This document shows positions 1 through 10,100 of a DNA stretch of 16,989 bases, one piece after another. The translations under genes were made by a program, and so were the position numbers. The notes under the pieces are model-generated. The model was not told the DNA's origin and made no database searches. It saw nothing but the letters and a program-made list of their open reading frames with translations. Within the stretch, counting starts at the first letter, position 1. Each line of letters opens with the position of its first letter. The DNA comes from Parachlorella kessleri (lineage: Eukaryota; Chlorophyta; Trebouxiophyceae; Chlorellales; Chlorellaceae): the NCBI GenBank assembly GCA_001598975.1, contig BBXU01001486.1:1-16989 (forward strand), read 5' to 3'.

Positions 1-7
1 CCCCCAA

Positions 8-38
8 CCACACACACACCACCACCACCACCACCACA
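8..38. repeat. CA/ACC microsatellite
   Basis: A short (CA)n run passes directly into an (ACC)n run. It lies in what appears to be an intron of the ARM gene entering from the left, just upstream of the first recognisable exon. It is a simple-sequence tract with no visible function. Confidence 0.9.
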
Positions 39-109
39 TGTCTTGTATGTCGTTGCATCACCTGCCATAACATGGATGCCCACTAATGGTGCTAGAGACT
101 GCTATGCAG

Positions 110-589
110 GCAAAAGCTGCTCACCTTATAAGCTATCTGTGTCACTGGGCTCCTGATTGCCAGTCTGCTCTGGAGATAGAGGGCGTCCTTCCTCTCCTGG
201 TGGGGCTGCTGGGGAGCAACGACAAGGATGTGCAGGTGGGACCACAAGTCAGCTAGCACACCTACTGACATGATGCAAGGGCATGGTGAATATGCACAAC
301 AGCTCATCTTTTATGAGCACTTTTACGCATTGCTTTGGGAATCACTGCTTTGTTAGTTGCATTTGTCGGCAGCATGAGCACTTGTGGTATGGGTTGTTTC
401 ATGTTGCTGTTCCTAAACCACCTTGTCCTAAACATGGTGTGACCCAAGTCATTTTGTGACATTTCACAGGAAGGGGCGGCAATGGCAGTGTTGAAGCTGT
501 CACGGGTGGGCACTTCATCTGCTTTGGTGAAGGCGGGTGCCGTTCCCCGCCTTAACTGTCTGCTGGATAGCAAGAACAAGCATTTGCAG
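110..589 (+). CDS. Armadillo-repeat protein, two exons of a left-truncated gene
   Basis: Two phase-0 exons are visible, 110-235 (42 codons) and 470-589 (40 codons). Each is preceded by a pyrimidine-rich ..CAG acceptor and followed by a GTG donor. Each encodes about one ARM repeat: the first contains GVLPLLVGLLGSNDKDVQ, the second ALVKAGAVPRLNCLLDSK, the classic ARM helix-2/3 pattern (AG-I-x-LV-LL). ARM repeats form protein-binding solenoids. The 5' part lies outside the window. Downstream, splicing to an acceptor ending at 846 would add Ala-Ala and then TAA (853-855), which could be the true end. Otherwise no further ARM exon appears before 4.1 kb, so this may be a gene end or a broken copy. 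Homology to the ARM family is clear; the gene's extent is inferred. Confidence 0.65.
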
Positions 590-3050
590 GTGAAAAGTTC
601 TTGGTTTCTAGTACTGCGGTGCATATGACTCTGAAAGCAGGGCGCCCCCCTAAGCATGTGTTGCCAGCAAGTGAGGTGCATACAAGTGCAGTTGATGTGG
701 GCGATGAGGACTTGACACCAACTACTTGACACCTGAGCAGCCATATTCATATTTATGTGTATCAGTATCGCTTCATTGCTAGGTTGGCACATTAAACACT
801 CGATGAATCACTGCTTTGCCACTTCACACCGTGGAGTTCTTCACAGGCGGCCTAACATAGCCTGGATGCATGACACCCATAACACATGTCCCATCAATTC
901 AGCTTAATGATATTAATAGTAAGACTGACAGAGAGTGCTGATAGAGAGATATGGGCGGACTGTATTGGCAGGGCTAGATGCAAGTGTGCTCCTAAGTCTT
1001 GCATGTAATCCTTCTGCCCAGTATGCCTCTGCAGTTCCTTGCTCTTGTGCAGGTCATGATCCTTGACCACTTTTGGCAGGCAGTCTGTAAAATATTCGTC
1101 CAGCACTCGCCTGTTCACCACCAAGCATGGCATGTTGCAGAGATTGGCAGGCTTGGCGATGAAGGAGTTGAATGCGGAAGGTCCAGTGCAAGCAGTGACG
1201 CGATGAGGTACGGCAAGGTGCGTCTGTGGCTGGCTGCGGAAAGCCGTCATTGAGAAGTGTGCTGATGTGCCGAGTACCCTAGCCAGCGGTGTTTAAGTCT
1301 TACCTGGGAGAATATGTTTTTCCCCGGCGGCATGGGGCTTGCGCTTTTGGGGCTCTTGGGATATGTCTCACTTATGTTCAGTTTGTTGTTTAAAAGCTTG
1401 CAGGGACAGCCATACGCTGCCACCTTGCAATTGGTGATGCTCCAGGTGGCAGAACTGTCTGGACATGGACAGCCAAATAGAAGCCCGGGGATGACAAGAG
1501 TAAGCTCATCCCCTAGCTACTGTGTGTTGATGATGGGTCCTAGTGTTGTGCAAGGCACTCCTACCGGCAGTAGCTAAGTCCGAGACCAGCACTTGCAGCC
1601 TCTGTCATGACCACACACTGGCAGGCAGCTTGCCGGGTTGGGTGCCTCCTGGCACACGGCCACACAATGGTCAAATGTGTTGGCCCACCTTGCCTGGGCT
1701 AGAGCCCCTTATAGCCTTGTTCGCTGTACAGTTGCTGCGATATAGCACAGTTATGCGGAGATGCTGGTTTGACTTCGGGAGAATGTTGAGCATGACCTCA
1801 TGGTTGGGGAGTAAGGCAGCTGCGAGATTTGTGAATGATCTGTCAACCCAAACCTTGTTTTGAGGGCCTGCCGTGGGTGGCAATTATTTAATGAGGGACA
1901 AATGTTGAGTTTTAACCTCGCCACAGTGCTTATAGTGCTTATTCGGAGGATGGGATGGTAATTAAACAAATAGTTCTTCTTTCTTTTTGGTAATGGAGGC
2001 ATACGGCAGGATTCAACAGTCCAAAACAAAATCAGATGGCAAACATCACCAAAATGGAAAGAACAGCAGCAGGAACAAGCCAAACGGCGCTTGAAACACG
2101 TTTGCTGACAAGACAAAAGGGCATATCGAGGGCGTCTCCTTAACCCACGCCCCTGGCTGGTGTTCTGTGGTTCCATTGCTGCTGTGCATGGCAAGAGACA
2201 CACAAGACACAAACTGACATCAAAGAAAGTCACATTCCTTGCGCAAGGTATGTGGCTGGCCAGCCAATCGGCTGGCTTGCCCAACATATTTCTTAATAGC
2301 AACTTCAACTCGAGACAGGGCAGAATATTCAGAACATTAATGTTGCAACCGTATATAGAAGGGTCTTGCAATGGGGCGTCCCGCAATATGCTGAGTGCAC
2401 AGCCTCTGGAAAGGGGCGTTACATAGCCATAAGCTTACGATCAGCACGCCAGACCTGGCACTCCTGCCTAGGTAGCAGGACACGAATGCAGATCACAGAA
2501 CGACAGCTAGTTTTGCGGCAGTGAGGCAATGCTTACCAAGGCAAAATATGTGATATGTTTGGTAAAGCAAGACACTATCATTCACAGTCAGTGGCAAGAT
2601 GATCCTTTACTGAAAGCATCTAGGGTGCTGCCGCATCTAGACAATGCGGGCGCCCGCATCGGCAGGCCAACATTCCTAGCATGCAAGTGAGATCCACCAA
2701 TCAGGTGCAGAGGTAGGTAAACCCAAAACCCTAAAAATGTCGCCTGGAAGAGATTAAGCGGCATGTTTAAGCAAGCTTGTATTGTAAGCTTGTACTTAAA
2801 GTATGCAAAATACAACGCTTCAAACCTCAGTCCAGCCGGCCAGGTGCAACTGAGCCCCATCGCCACCGCCTTGCCTCAACACTTCAACAGAGCAAAGGTC
2901 CCTGGACCACCATTACTGCCATGTGAATAGAATCATGTAGAGGGTACTGACACACTTCGTGCAGCGGTTGTTGGCTCCCAACGATCCTTCAAGAGCTGAC
3001 CCTGCCATTGGATCGGCGCCAGGTTAAGTGAACATAACCCTTGTAGCAAG
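590..3050. other. Gene-poor stretch
   Basis: I see no convincing exon chain on either strand. Open frames here (for example 1751-2386 minus and 1314-1577 plus) have irregular composition, no family motif and no phase-matched neighbours. The only segment that reads like protein is the minus-strand ORF at 894-1250, listed separately. The stretch is AT-richer than the flanking exons and is best treated as spacer or decayed sequence. Confidence 0.5.
894..1250 (-). CDS. Unassigned minus-strand ORF, possible exon or gene fragment
   Basis: A 118-codon open frame begins with ATG at 1250 on the minus strand. The middle part, around residues 26-75, has protein-like composition, including NLCNMPCLVVNRRVLDEYF followed by a Lys/His/Asp-rich helix-like stretch. 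The last 30 residues look non-coding. I do not recognise a family. It could be one exon of a minus-strand gene, a retrocopy fragment or chance. Nothing around it supports a complete gene. Confidence 0.25.
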   Translation of the reverse strand: MTAFRSQPQTHLAVPHRVTACTGPSAFNSFIAKPANLCNMPCLVVNRRVLDEYFTDCLPKVVKDHDLHKSKELQRHTGQKDYMQDLGAHLHLALPIQSAHISLSALSVSLTINIIKLN

Positions 3051-3052
3051 TC

Positions 3053-3722
3053 TTAAAACCGAGCCACTGCCTGCTTTCCAGCCTGCTGAGCTAGTCCTGG
3101 TTTTAGTTGTGTGTTCTGCTGCCGATATGTTGATAGAATTTGATTAAAATACAGCCTACCGCTATCCATCGCAACCAACGCTGCTAGGCAGACCCATACC
3201 AGGCTCCCGCCTGCATACCACCTGGCCGTTCCTGTATCCACAGGTTCTTGGTTGCAAGCTGCTCACCCGTGCCCAGCTGCGCGGCAACGCAATCGATCAC
3301 TGCCTTAGCTACTGGGGCAGACCCCAAAGTGGTGGCGCCTGTCTGGGGCAGGGTGTCCGCAGCCGCAAAGCTTGGGTTCTCCTCCCCGCATTCGTGATGC
3401 CAGCGGCAGGCCATTGGGTGCTAGCCGGCTTGATAGCAACGGCCGGATTTCTCCCCAGGAAACCTCAGCAGAGCCCCGGCAGGTCCCAGGGCGTCTTGCC
3501 CGGCTTTTCGAAACACTACCTAAGCCGGTGCAGCCTGGGCAGCCTGGCCAGCCATCAGCTCACCTTCACCGGGTGCAGCGGCTGGCAGCATTTGCGGCCC
3601 TTGCTGTCGCACCCGCTCCGCAGGCTCCTGTGCAGCTCCAGCCAGCCTCCCAGCCCCATACCCAACCGCCGCCAGCGTCTCTTGCAGCAGCACAAGCTGA
3701 AGCCGCCCCAGTGCTAAGGCTG
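3053..3722 (-). pseudogene. Putative minus-strand gene fragment with one membrane segment, frame-broken
   Basis: Three successive minus-strand open segments read like protein. About 3532-3722 gives an Ala/Leu/Gln-rich helical stretch beginning near ALALGRLQLVLLQETLAAVG. 3184-3414 contains SAPVAKAVIDCVAAQLGTG. 3053-3241 contains GGSLVWVCLAALVAMDSG, a likely transmembrane helix, followed by a polar tail and a stop. The second and third segments overlap in different frames. Joining them by splicing would need a 35-nt intron (GTGAGC...ATACAG), shorter than usual, whereas one extra G in the GG run near 3243 would join them directly. I do not recognise the family. A Pro/Gln-rich plus-strand frame (3372-3851) overlaps it and is the competing interpretation. 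Confidence 0.3.
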
Positions 3723-3884
3723 CTAGTCAGGCTCTGGAAGCTGCAGTGGCATAACAGCCACTCCCTTGTAAGGGAGGTGGTGTGGCCGCTAAGCCCTGCT
3801 GGACGGGCGTCCCTATGCTCTGAACCCTTGCCTGGGCGCCTTCTAGCATGAAGAAGAAGAAAAGAAAACTCGACAAGGAGCGAG

Positions 3885-3908
3885 TTGACTCGGAATGCTC
3901 CGAGTCAA
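3885..3908. repeat. Perfect 10-bp palindrome with 4-nt loop
   Basis: TTGACTCGGA at 3885-3894 is followed by the loop ATGC and its exact reverse complement at 3899-3908. It lies about 230 bp upstream of the start codon of the ARM-ZZ gene. It could be a regulatory dyad or a remnant of a mobile element. It is not followed by a T-run and is not a bacterial-type terminator. Confidence 0.7.
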
Positions 3909-4135
3909 TTAATTGGTTTAGCACCATGTGTACCGCTGCAAAGATGCACTAAACGGAGGATCGGTGACGGGTATGTATGCAAGCAACATGAATCACATGA
4001 GATCCCGCCAACCTGGCTTACTGATACGCGCGAAATCAGGTGCGAGGTCAGGTCGTCTGACCTTACAGAACGGGCCTTACTGCCAGTGTCCCTAGTTTTT
4101 TTGGAAGTGGCATGTAGGGGTTTGACAACTGAACT

Positions 4136-7100
4136 ATGGCAGAACTGTCTATTGCTGGCAAGGTACTTGGAGCGTCAATAGGAGCTGCTAAACAGATATG
4201 GGCAGTTGTGGAAGCATGCCGGCAAAATAGGAGTTCGGCTTCGGACCTCCTTGGTGCGGTTGTTGCGCTCAACAAGTTGAACCCTGTGGTGCATCAGGAC
4301 TGCGTTTGGGTTGAGAACATGTTACAACATAGTTCCATCTCCTTGGCTCTGCAGTGAATATCCGAGACTCGACAACATACATCGGGGCGACGCTGCAGCT
4401 TCGGCAGCGAATGCCAGAGGCAAGCGCAGAGGTGGATGTAGTGGTCCTACGGGTAAGTCCTTCAGGCGTACACCTGAGCAGAGGGGGGGGGTTAGTGTGC
4501 ACAGTTCAACTCGCTAACTGTGCACGTGTGCACAGTTCTACTAGCTTATGCCACCTCACCTGGTTCCCTCATAAGCAAGGGTTAGCACACCATAGTGCCA
4601 TATTAACTTGTTCAAAACTACGTGTCTGCCCCGACTACCTGCCACCTCACGTCTCCAGCCACAGCCCTGGGGGGTCACTTAACAAGGTCTTGTTGAGCCT
4701 GAAATCGCGGCAAGTTTGGCTGACTTCACACTCAACATGACCTATTAGCATGGCAGTTAGGGGACAGCTTGCAGCACTGAGGTACTGGAGAAAGAGTTAT
4801 TCCTGCATGGGCTAGCTGTCAGTTCCGCGGCCCCGCCTCGCCCGGCCCTAGACTTTGTATGTGACATGTACATAACAATGGAGAGGTAACCCAGCCTAGA
4901 AATGTATGCAAGCTGCTCCGTTGCTACCTGGGGTGAGCACTGTGTGGGTTGTGATACGGAGGATGGTGGTAACTGACATGTGGCGGGCGGCTTGCAGTAT
5001 GCGTGCCTACATTGCACATGAGCAGGTTAGGGGCGGGCGGGCGCATGGGCGTGGGCCTGGGGGTGTGAGGATGGGGGCGGGGGCGGGGGCGTGGGGGTGG
5101 ATGGTGGGTGGGCGGGCAGGTGCGTGCACGCGCGCGTGCGGGGTGGGTGGTGGTGGTGGGTGTGCGTGCGCGCACGCGTGTCTGTGTTGTGGTAGTGTGG
5201 GTGGGTGGGTGGGTGGGTGGGGGGAGGAAGGGTTCACATCGTCACTGGATCCATCACCATGCCAAAGTTCAAGGTCGCTCATTCTCGACATCAACTTCCT
5301 GCAGTCAGTGTATTTAGCTTCTCTGATAAGGTGTATGCTTGTGGTCTGGTTGCAGGGACGAGTTTACTGAAGCTCAGTCTTCCTAACCTGCATTGTGTGC
5401 AGGCTGTGGATGAAATCATGGCGGCAAGAAGAGTGGTATTTGAATACATACTAGCCAGCAGGTGACATTCTGCTCGAGTGCTGCAAGTCAAGGTTTGCAA
5501 TTTGGGCTTCTAGGCTGTCTGATGGGGACCCCACCAGCAACTTGTATGCGGATTGTGATATGAAAAGTTGGCCCTAGCTCTGTGGATACCTTCACTAATA
5601 TATCATGTTGCAATACTGCAGTGTCACCCACGTAATCAAAGCTTTCAGTTTCAAGAGTCAGTTTGCGGAGGCAACAAGGCGCCTGGCTGATGTAAGCAAT
5701 ATCTTCCAGGCCACCTTTTCCACCCAACACGCTCTGCATGCACATCACGGTCTGTGTTTCTTTGCTTGCAATCATAGGTCTGATGCACAGCAGTATCGGA
5801 TTTATTCTGGTTGATGCTTGGCTACAGGTCAAACATGACCTGGGGAGGTTTGAGGTTTTGAGAGTAGAGGAAGCAGTACTGGATTTGTGGCAGCAAGGAC
5901 CCGCCCTGGCACAGGTTTCGGCTTCGCTGCCGCCTGTGCAAACACACACTCTGCAAAGCAAGCTGCCGCAGCTACCCACTGCGCCCAAGGAGTACAACCT
6001 TGATGTGGGTAGTCTCGCTTCAGAGTCGTATCGTTGTCTGACTATCTATGGCCCACCTCGTCTAAGGTCTGGCATGTAACTCATCAGCTTGAGCAGTCGA
6101 AGGTGCCCGTGGCATGCGGAGGTGCCCAACCTGCAAGTGGTGGAAGTGCGCTCTCTTGGGTGCCAACTTGCATGCAGCTCCTTGAGCGCCGACACCTATT
6201 AGTTGTAAGCCCAGCATGATCTCTGCTCCCACCCTGCTTTTGCTGATCCAGGTGGTTAAAGCGATGGCGAGGTTGGCCATTGGAGGAGTCGATGAGCAGC
6301 AAACCGCACTCTCGGGACTAATCAGCATGACTGCATCAGGGAACGTCAGAAGGCTTCAAGTGGCTGCCTCTGGCGTTGTTTCTGAGCTGGTGCACCTATT
6401 AGAGGACAGCAAAACTGATGTCGGCATGAGGTGTGCTGTGGTCAGTTGCCTTGCCAACCTTTGCCAGGAAGCTGCCCCTGCTGCAAGCGTGTTTGCAGCC
6501 GGAGCCATTCCCCTCCTGGCAAGGCACATCCAAGGATACACGGCCACGGATGACGCCCAGGTAGGGAGGAAACCTTCACAAATGAGAGATGTTTGGAGAT
6601 GCTCAGCTCGCTATGCTAAACCTTGCAACCAGAAGTCCGTGTCTCTGCGTGGCGGTAATGCGTGCCAGCTAAGACCTTTGGAATGGCCTTGCAACATTAT
6701 GCAGGCCCAGATACAAGCAGCCGCAAGAATAGTTGACCTCGCCTACAAGGTGTCGCACTGCGGCTTGGTGCCAACTATGTCAGACAGCAAGAGAAATGGT
6801 ATGCAGGTGCGGACGACTGAGACACTTGCTTCGCAGTGGTAAGGCCCAGCGCTGTTCTTCCTTGCTGGCCACGGCACTACTTCTGAATTCTCCCAAAGGC
6901 ATTCTCTTGGGCCTCTTCAGCGAACAACAAGGCTTATTACTGCCTTCTTTTGTGTTGGCCTGATTGAAACTGCCACACCTTGCATAGCCCGCTTGCCACA
7001 CGGCTAATATGGTGCCCAGGGAACCACGTGCCTTGCCTCAAGTTAAAGCCAGGCTCCCCGATGCCACATCTTGCAGATGGAAGCCGAGCGGTGCATAGCA

Positions 7101-10100
7101 GAGCTATCCAAGCACGGTTCTGATTACAGGAGAGCCCTTGTATCAGCTAGCGTCATTGCTCCTCTTGTGGAGCTGCTGGGGAGTGTGGAACCAGTGGTGC
7201 AGGTGAGTTCGTGATGCACCCCTGCAGAAGCTCTCTGGGCATGGCGTTGCTTCCAGGTTCAGTACATCATAAATACATGTACTGTCCCCCAGCACGACAG
7301 CCCTCGAAATATTCTATGCCACATATAAGAACAGCTGACCCCCTTCTTAGGGCCATCTTTATGGTTCCGTAATTCCCGTGTTGTATTCACTTGTTTGTAG
7401 AAAAGAGCATGGGATCTGTTGACAAACTTGAATGAATGGGGCCCAGAAATTCGACCTGGACTGGTGTCGGCAGGCGTAGTTGAGACCCTTGCAAGGCTAG
7501 TACACTGTGGTGACTTGCCTGTCGCGCAACAGGTGCGACCATTATGGAATAGCATCTTTCTGCAGGTCCGCCACCTCATTCCTGCCGCGACACCTTGCAT
7601 GCTTTCATATGGCTCACGTATGGAACATGTTGGTTTCGAGTGGTGAGCAGGGCAGCTCAGGCTGTCTCCTGCTCTGCTTTCCACTCTCTGCTCATCCTTC
7701 CTGCTGAGAATACCTTTCTGATGTGTTATGAGAAGGCTGGGCACCAGCTTTATTGATGGTACATCCTGGCCTCCATGCTCATGCAGAGGCAAGCAGCCCT
7801 GCTGCTACCAAGGCTTGCATCTAAAGTCAGCTGCAGGAAGCAGTTGGAAGCCATCCGTGACGAACTCGTGCCGCTGCTGAATAGCAGTAATGCGCACGTG
7901 CAGGTGCGGAAGGGCATTGCTCAGGTGGGGTCAGGCGTGCTAAGCACTCCTGTCACAATTTGCCAGTGTGGAAACCACATAATAGCACACGCCGTCGCAT
8001 GTAGAACAAACCGGGTGCTTCCCCTGTTCCCATTTACCCGGACCCCTCATGTGTGTCTGCAGCTAGGAGCAATGCGGGCAGTAGCAAAATTCTGGCGGCA
8101 GAACCCTGAGTACCATGGCAGCATGTTGTGTAGTGGCGCCCTCGCTAGACTTTCACATCAGCTAGAGAACAATCAGGCCGAGCAGGTCAAGGTGCGCAAC
8201 TCTGTTGAACGCTAATTTGTAGTCGCAGTGCTCAGTGCTGACCAAATCACACCATGTGGCATAGCAGCCTGCTTGGTACCCTTGTAGGCCAGTGCTTTGG
8301 TAGAAATGATGAGAAGCTTACCTTCTCGGCCTTTACATGATAGCTCACCACATGTGCATGCCATTAGGAAGTTTGAAGTTTGCTCCTTGAAACCCAGTGC
8401 AGAGGGAGTGCGCGTTGACCCTGGCCGACCTATTCTATAAGGATCCTGTGGTTATGCGAGACGACATTGCCGCTGCCATGGCCATTTCTGCCCTCCTTCG
8501 GGCGCTGAGGAGCCCAGACAAGTGTTTGCAGGTTCGTGTATTCCGGGCATGCATGGCAGAAGCACACTTGCAGCCTTGGCACAGGGCATGCTTCCTAGTT
8601 TGCAAGCTGAACGTCTAACATAACGCCTGGCAAGCTGCTGCCGGCCATCATGCAACAAATCTCAGCACCTGATTGCATCTTTGTCTTCATGGCAAGCAGA
8701 AGTATGCGGCACGGGCGGTGGCCTACATTTCCGGCTGGACTGCATTCTCGGAGTTTCGTGACGAGTTACTAGCAGCAGAAGCCATCACTCCTATAGTGGA
8801 GCTCCACATAGGCCCAGACACCGAGGCACAGGTTCGCCTTGGCTGTACTCTTGGGCCCTGAGACACTGGACCAGCTGTGCTTGCTTGTGCACCACACACT
8901 CGACATCAACATGACATGTTTTTGTCACAGCGATCCATGTTGCATTTGAAAAGTAAAACACCAGTCTAAGTACCTTCGCAGGAAGCAGCAAACCTGGTGA
9001 TGAAGAACCTACCATGCGATGCCGAGTACACTTTGCAACACATTCGCGATAGGTAGGCTTGCGATTGTTGCAAAAGCCTCTGAACTCTTGGAGGGCATGA
9101 GAAAGCGTACAATATATATCATACAGTTGACATCAAACTCACCCCGGGGTGTAGTGAGCCGACAGGGCTTGTGCAAATTGAGATATAGAGGGATGCATGG
9201 TGATAGTTTGAGTGTGTGCCTCAAATGTGCAAAATGGCTCCAGTGCTGATTGCTGTCATGCACAATCATGCCAGGGGGAAGGAGCTGCTGCTTAGCAAGC
9301 TGTCGGACCACTCCTCTGGGAAGCACGATGGCTGTAAGTGTCGAGAGTGCGGTGAGTATGTCCCCTACCTAATTTCTGTGCACCCTTGCCTTGCCATCAG
9401 GATTACACAATAATCGACTTGGTTGGGCCGCAACCTAGCTGCATGGATTGCATGCTGCAGGCATAGCCTTTAGGGAGGGTGGATGAGCAGGTGTCTGCTG
9501 AATATATCCTAGTCACAAGTTAGAACAGAGCATGTTTGATGTCCTTGTGTAGGGGATGAGCCGCTCCCCGGCCGGAGGTTTTTGTGCACGAGGTGCTGCA
9601 TGCCGCCAGGCTTTGATATCTGTGAAAAGTGCATGGGCTCTATAAGGCGGCTAGTTAGAATCAGGCAAGTACAATGACCTTAGGTCAACCCTGTATTTCG
9701 TACTTGGCTTGAAAAGGGGAGTTAGCGACCTGTGTTGTCATTGAGGGATGTTGCGCCTCTAGTTGGTTCTCCTCCACCTATCTACATTGTCTCTCAAGAG
9801 GTCGCCAGGGAACAGGTTTTGAAGTAAGTGCAGCGCTGGTTCACGATGTTCAAACCCGTCAGAAAGACAGTATGAAAAATATATGAAGAATGGGAGATGT
9901 TTTAGTCTCTGTTACACATTGCCCATTGCCATGTCCAGTATCCCGACTGCCATGCAGGCAAAATGGGCTGCATAGCACAGACCACGACATGCAGGTGACA
10001 GTGACCGCATTGCAAGTTTTGAAGGTAAGCTTGGCTGCACACTGGCTATCTAAAACCAATAGCCTGCCTTGAACTGCCAGTTTGTCATCTCTGTACCCCT

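Larger units (their letters stand above)
4136..6004 (+). other. N-terminal four-helix segment, MLKL-NTD/HeLo-like
   Basis: Exon 1 gives an Ala/Ile-rich helix pair beginning MAELSIAGKVLGASIGAAKQ. Exons 5403-5461 and 5622-5691 join in phase 2 and give a third helix ending VVFEYILASS, then a segment with VIKAFSFKSQFAEATRRLAD, which runs in phase 0 into VKHDLGRF at 5828. A basic 'KAxSxKxxFxExxxRL' turn followed by a long helix is characteristic of the MLKL N-terminal/plant RPW8/HeLo class of bundles, and helix order and spacing fit. Those bundles act in membrane binding or oligomerisation in cell-death and signalling proteins. The assignment is by motif reading, with helix 2 to helix 3 exon joining unresolved. 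Confidence 0.55.

Noticed and set aside
1751..2386. Minus-strand frame of 211 codons
   Set aside because: Irregular composition with many Cys/Leu/Ser clusters, no motif and no splice partner in phase.
4906..5370. Long frames on both strands across the G-rich tract
   Set aside because: They are created by low-complexity GT/GGC repeats. The Gly/Val/Arg or Pro/His/Thr composition is purely compositional.
7259..7792. Minus-strand frame of 177 codons
   Set aside because: It spans an intron-exon-intron region of the well-supported ARM gene on the other strand and has no family pattern.
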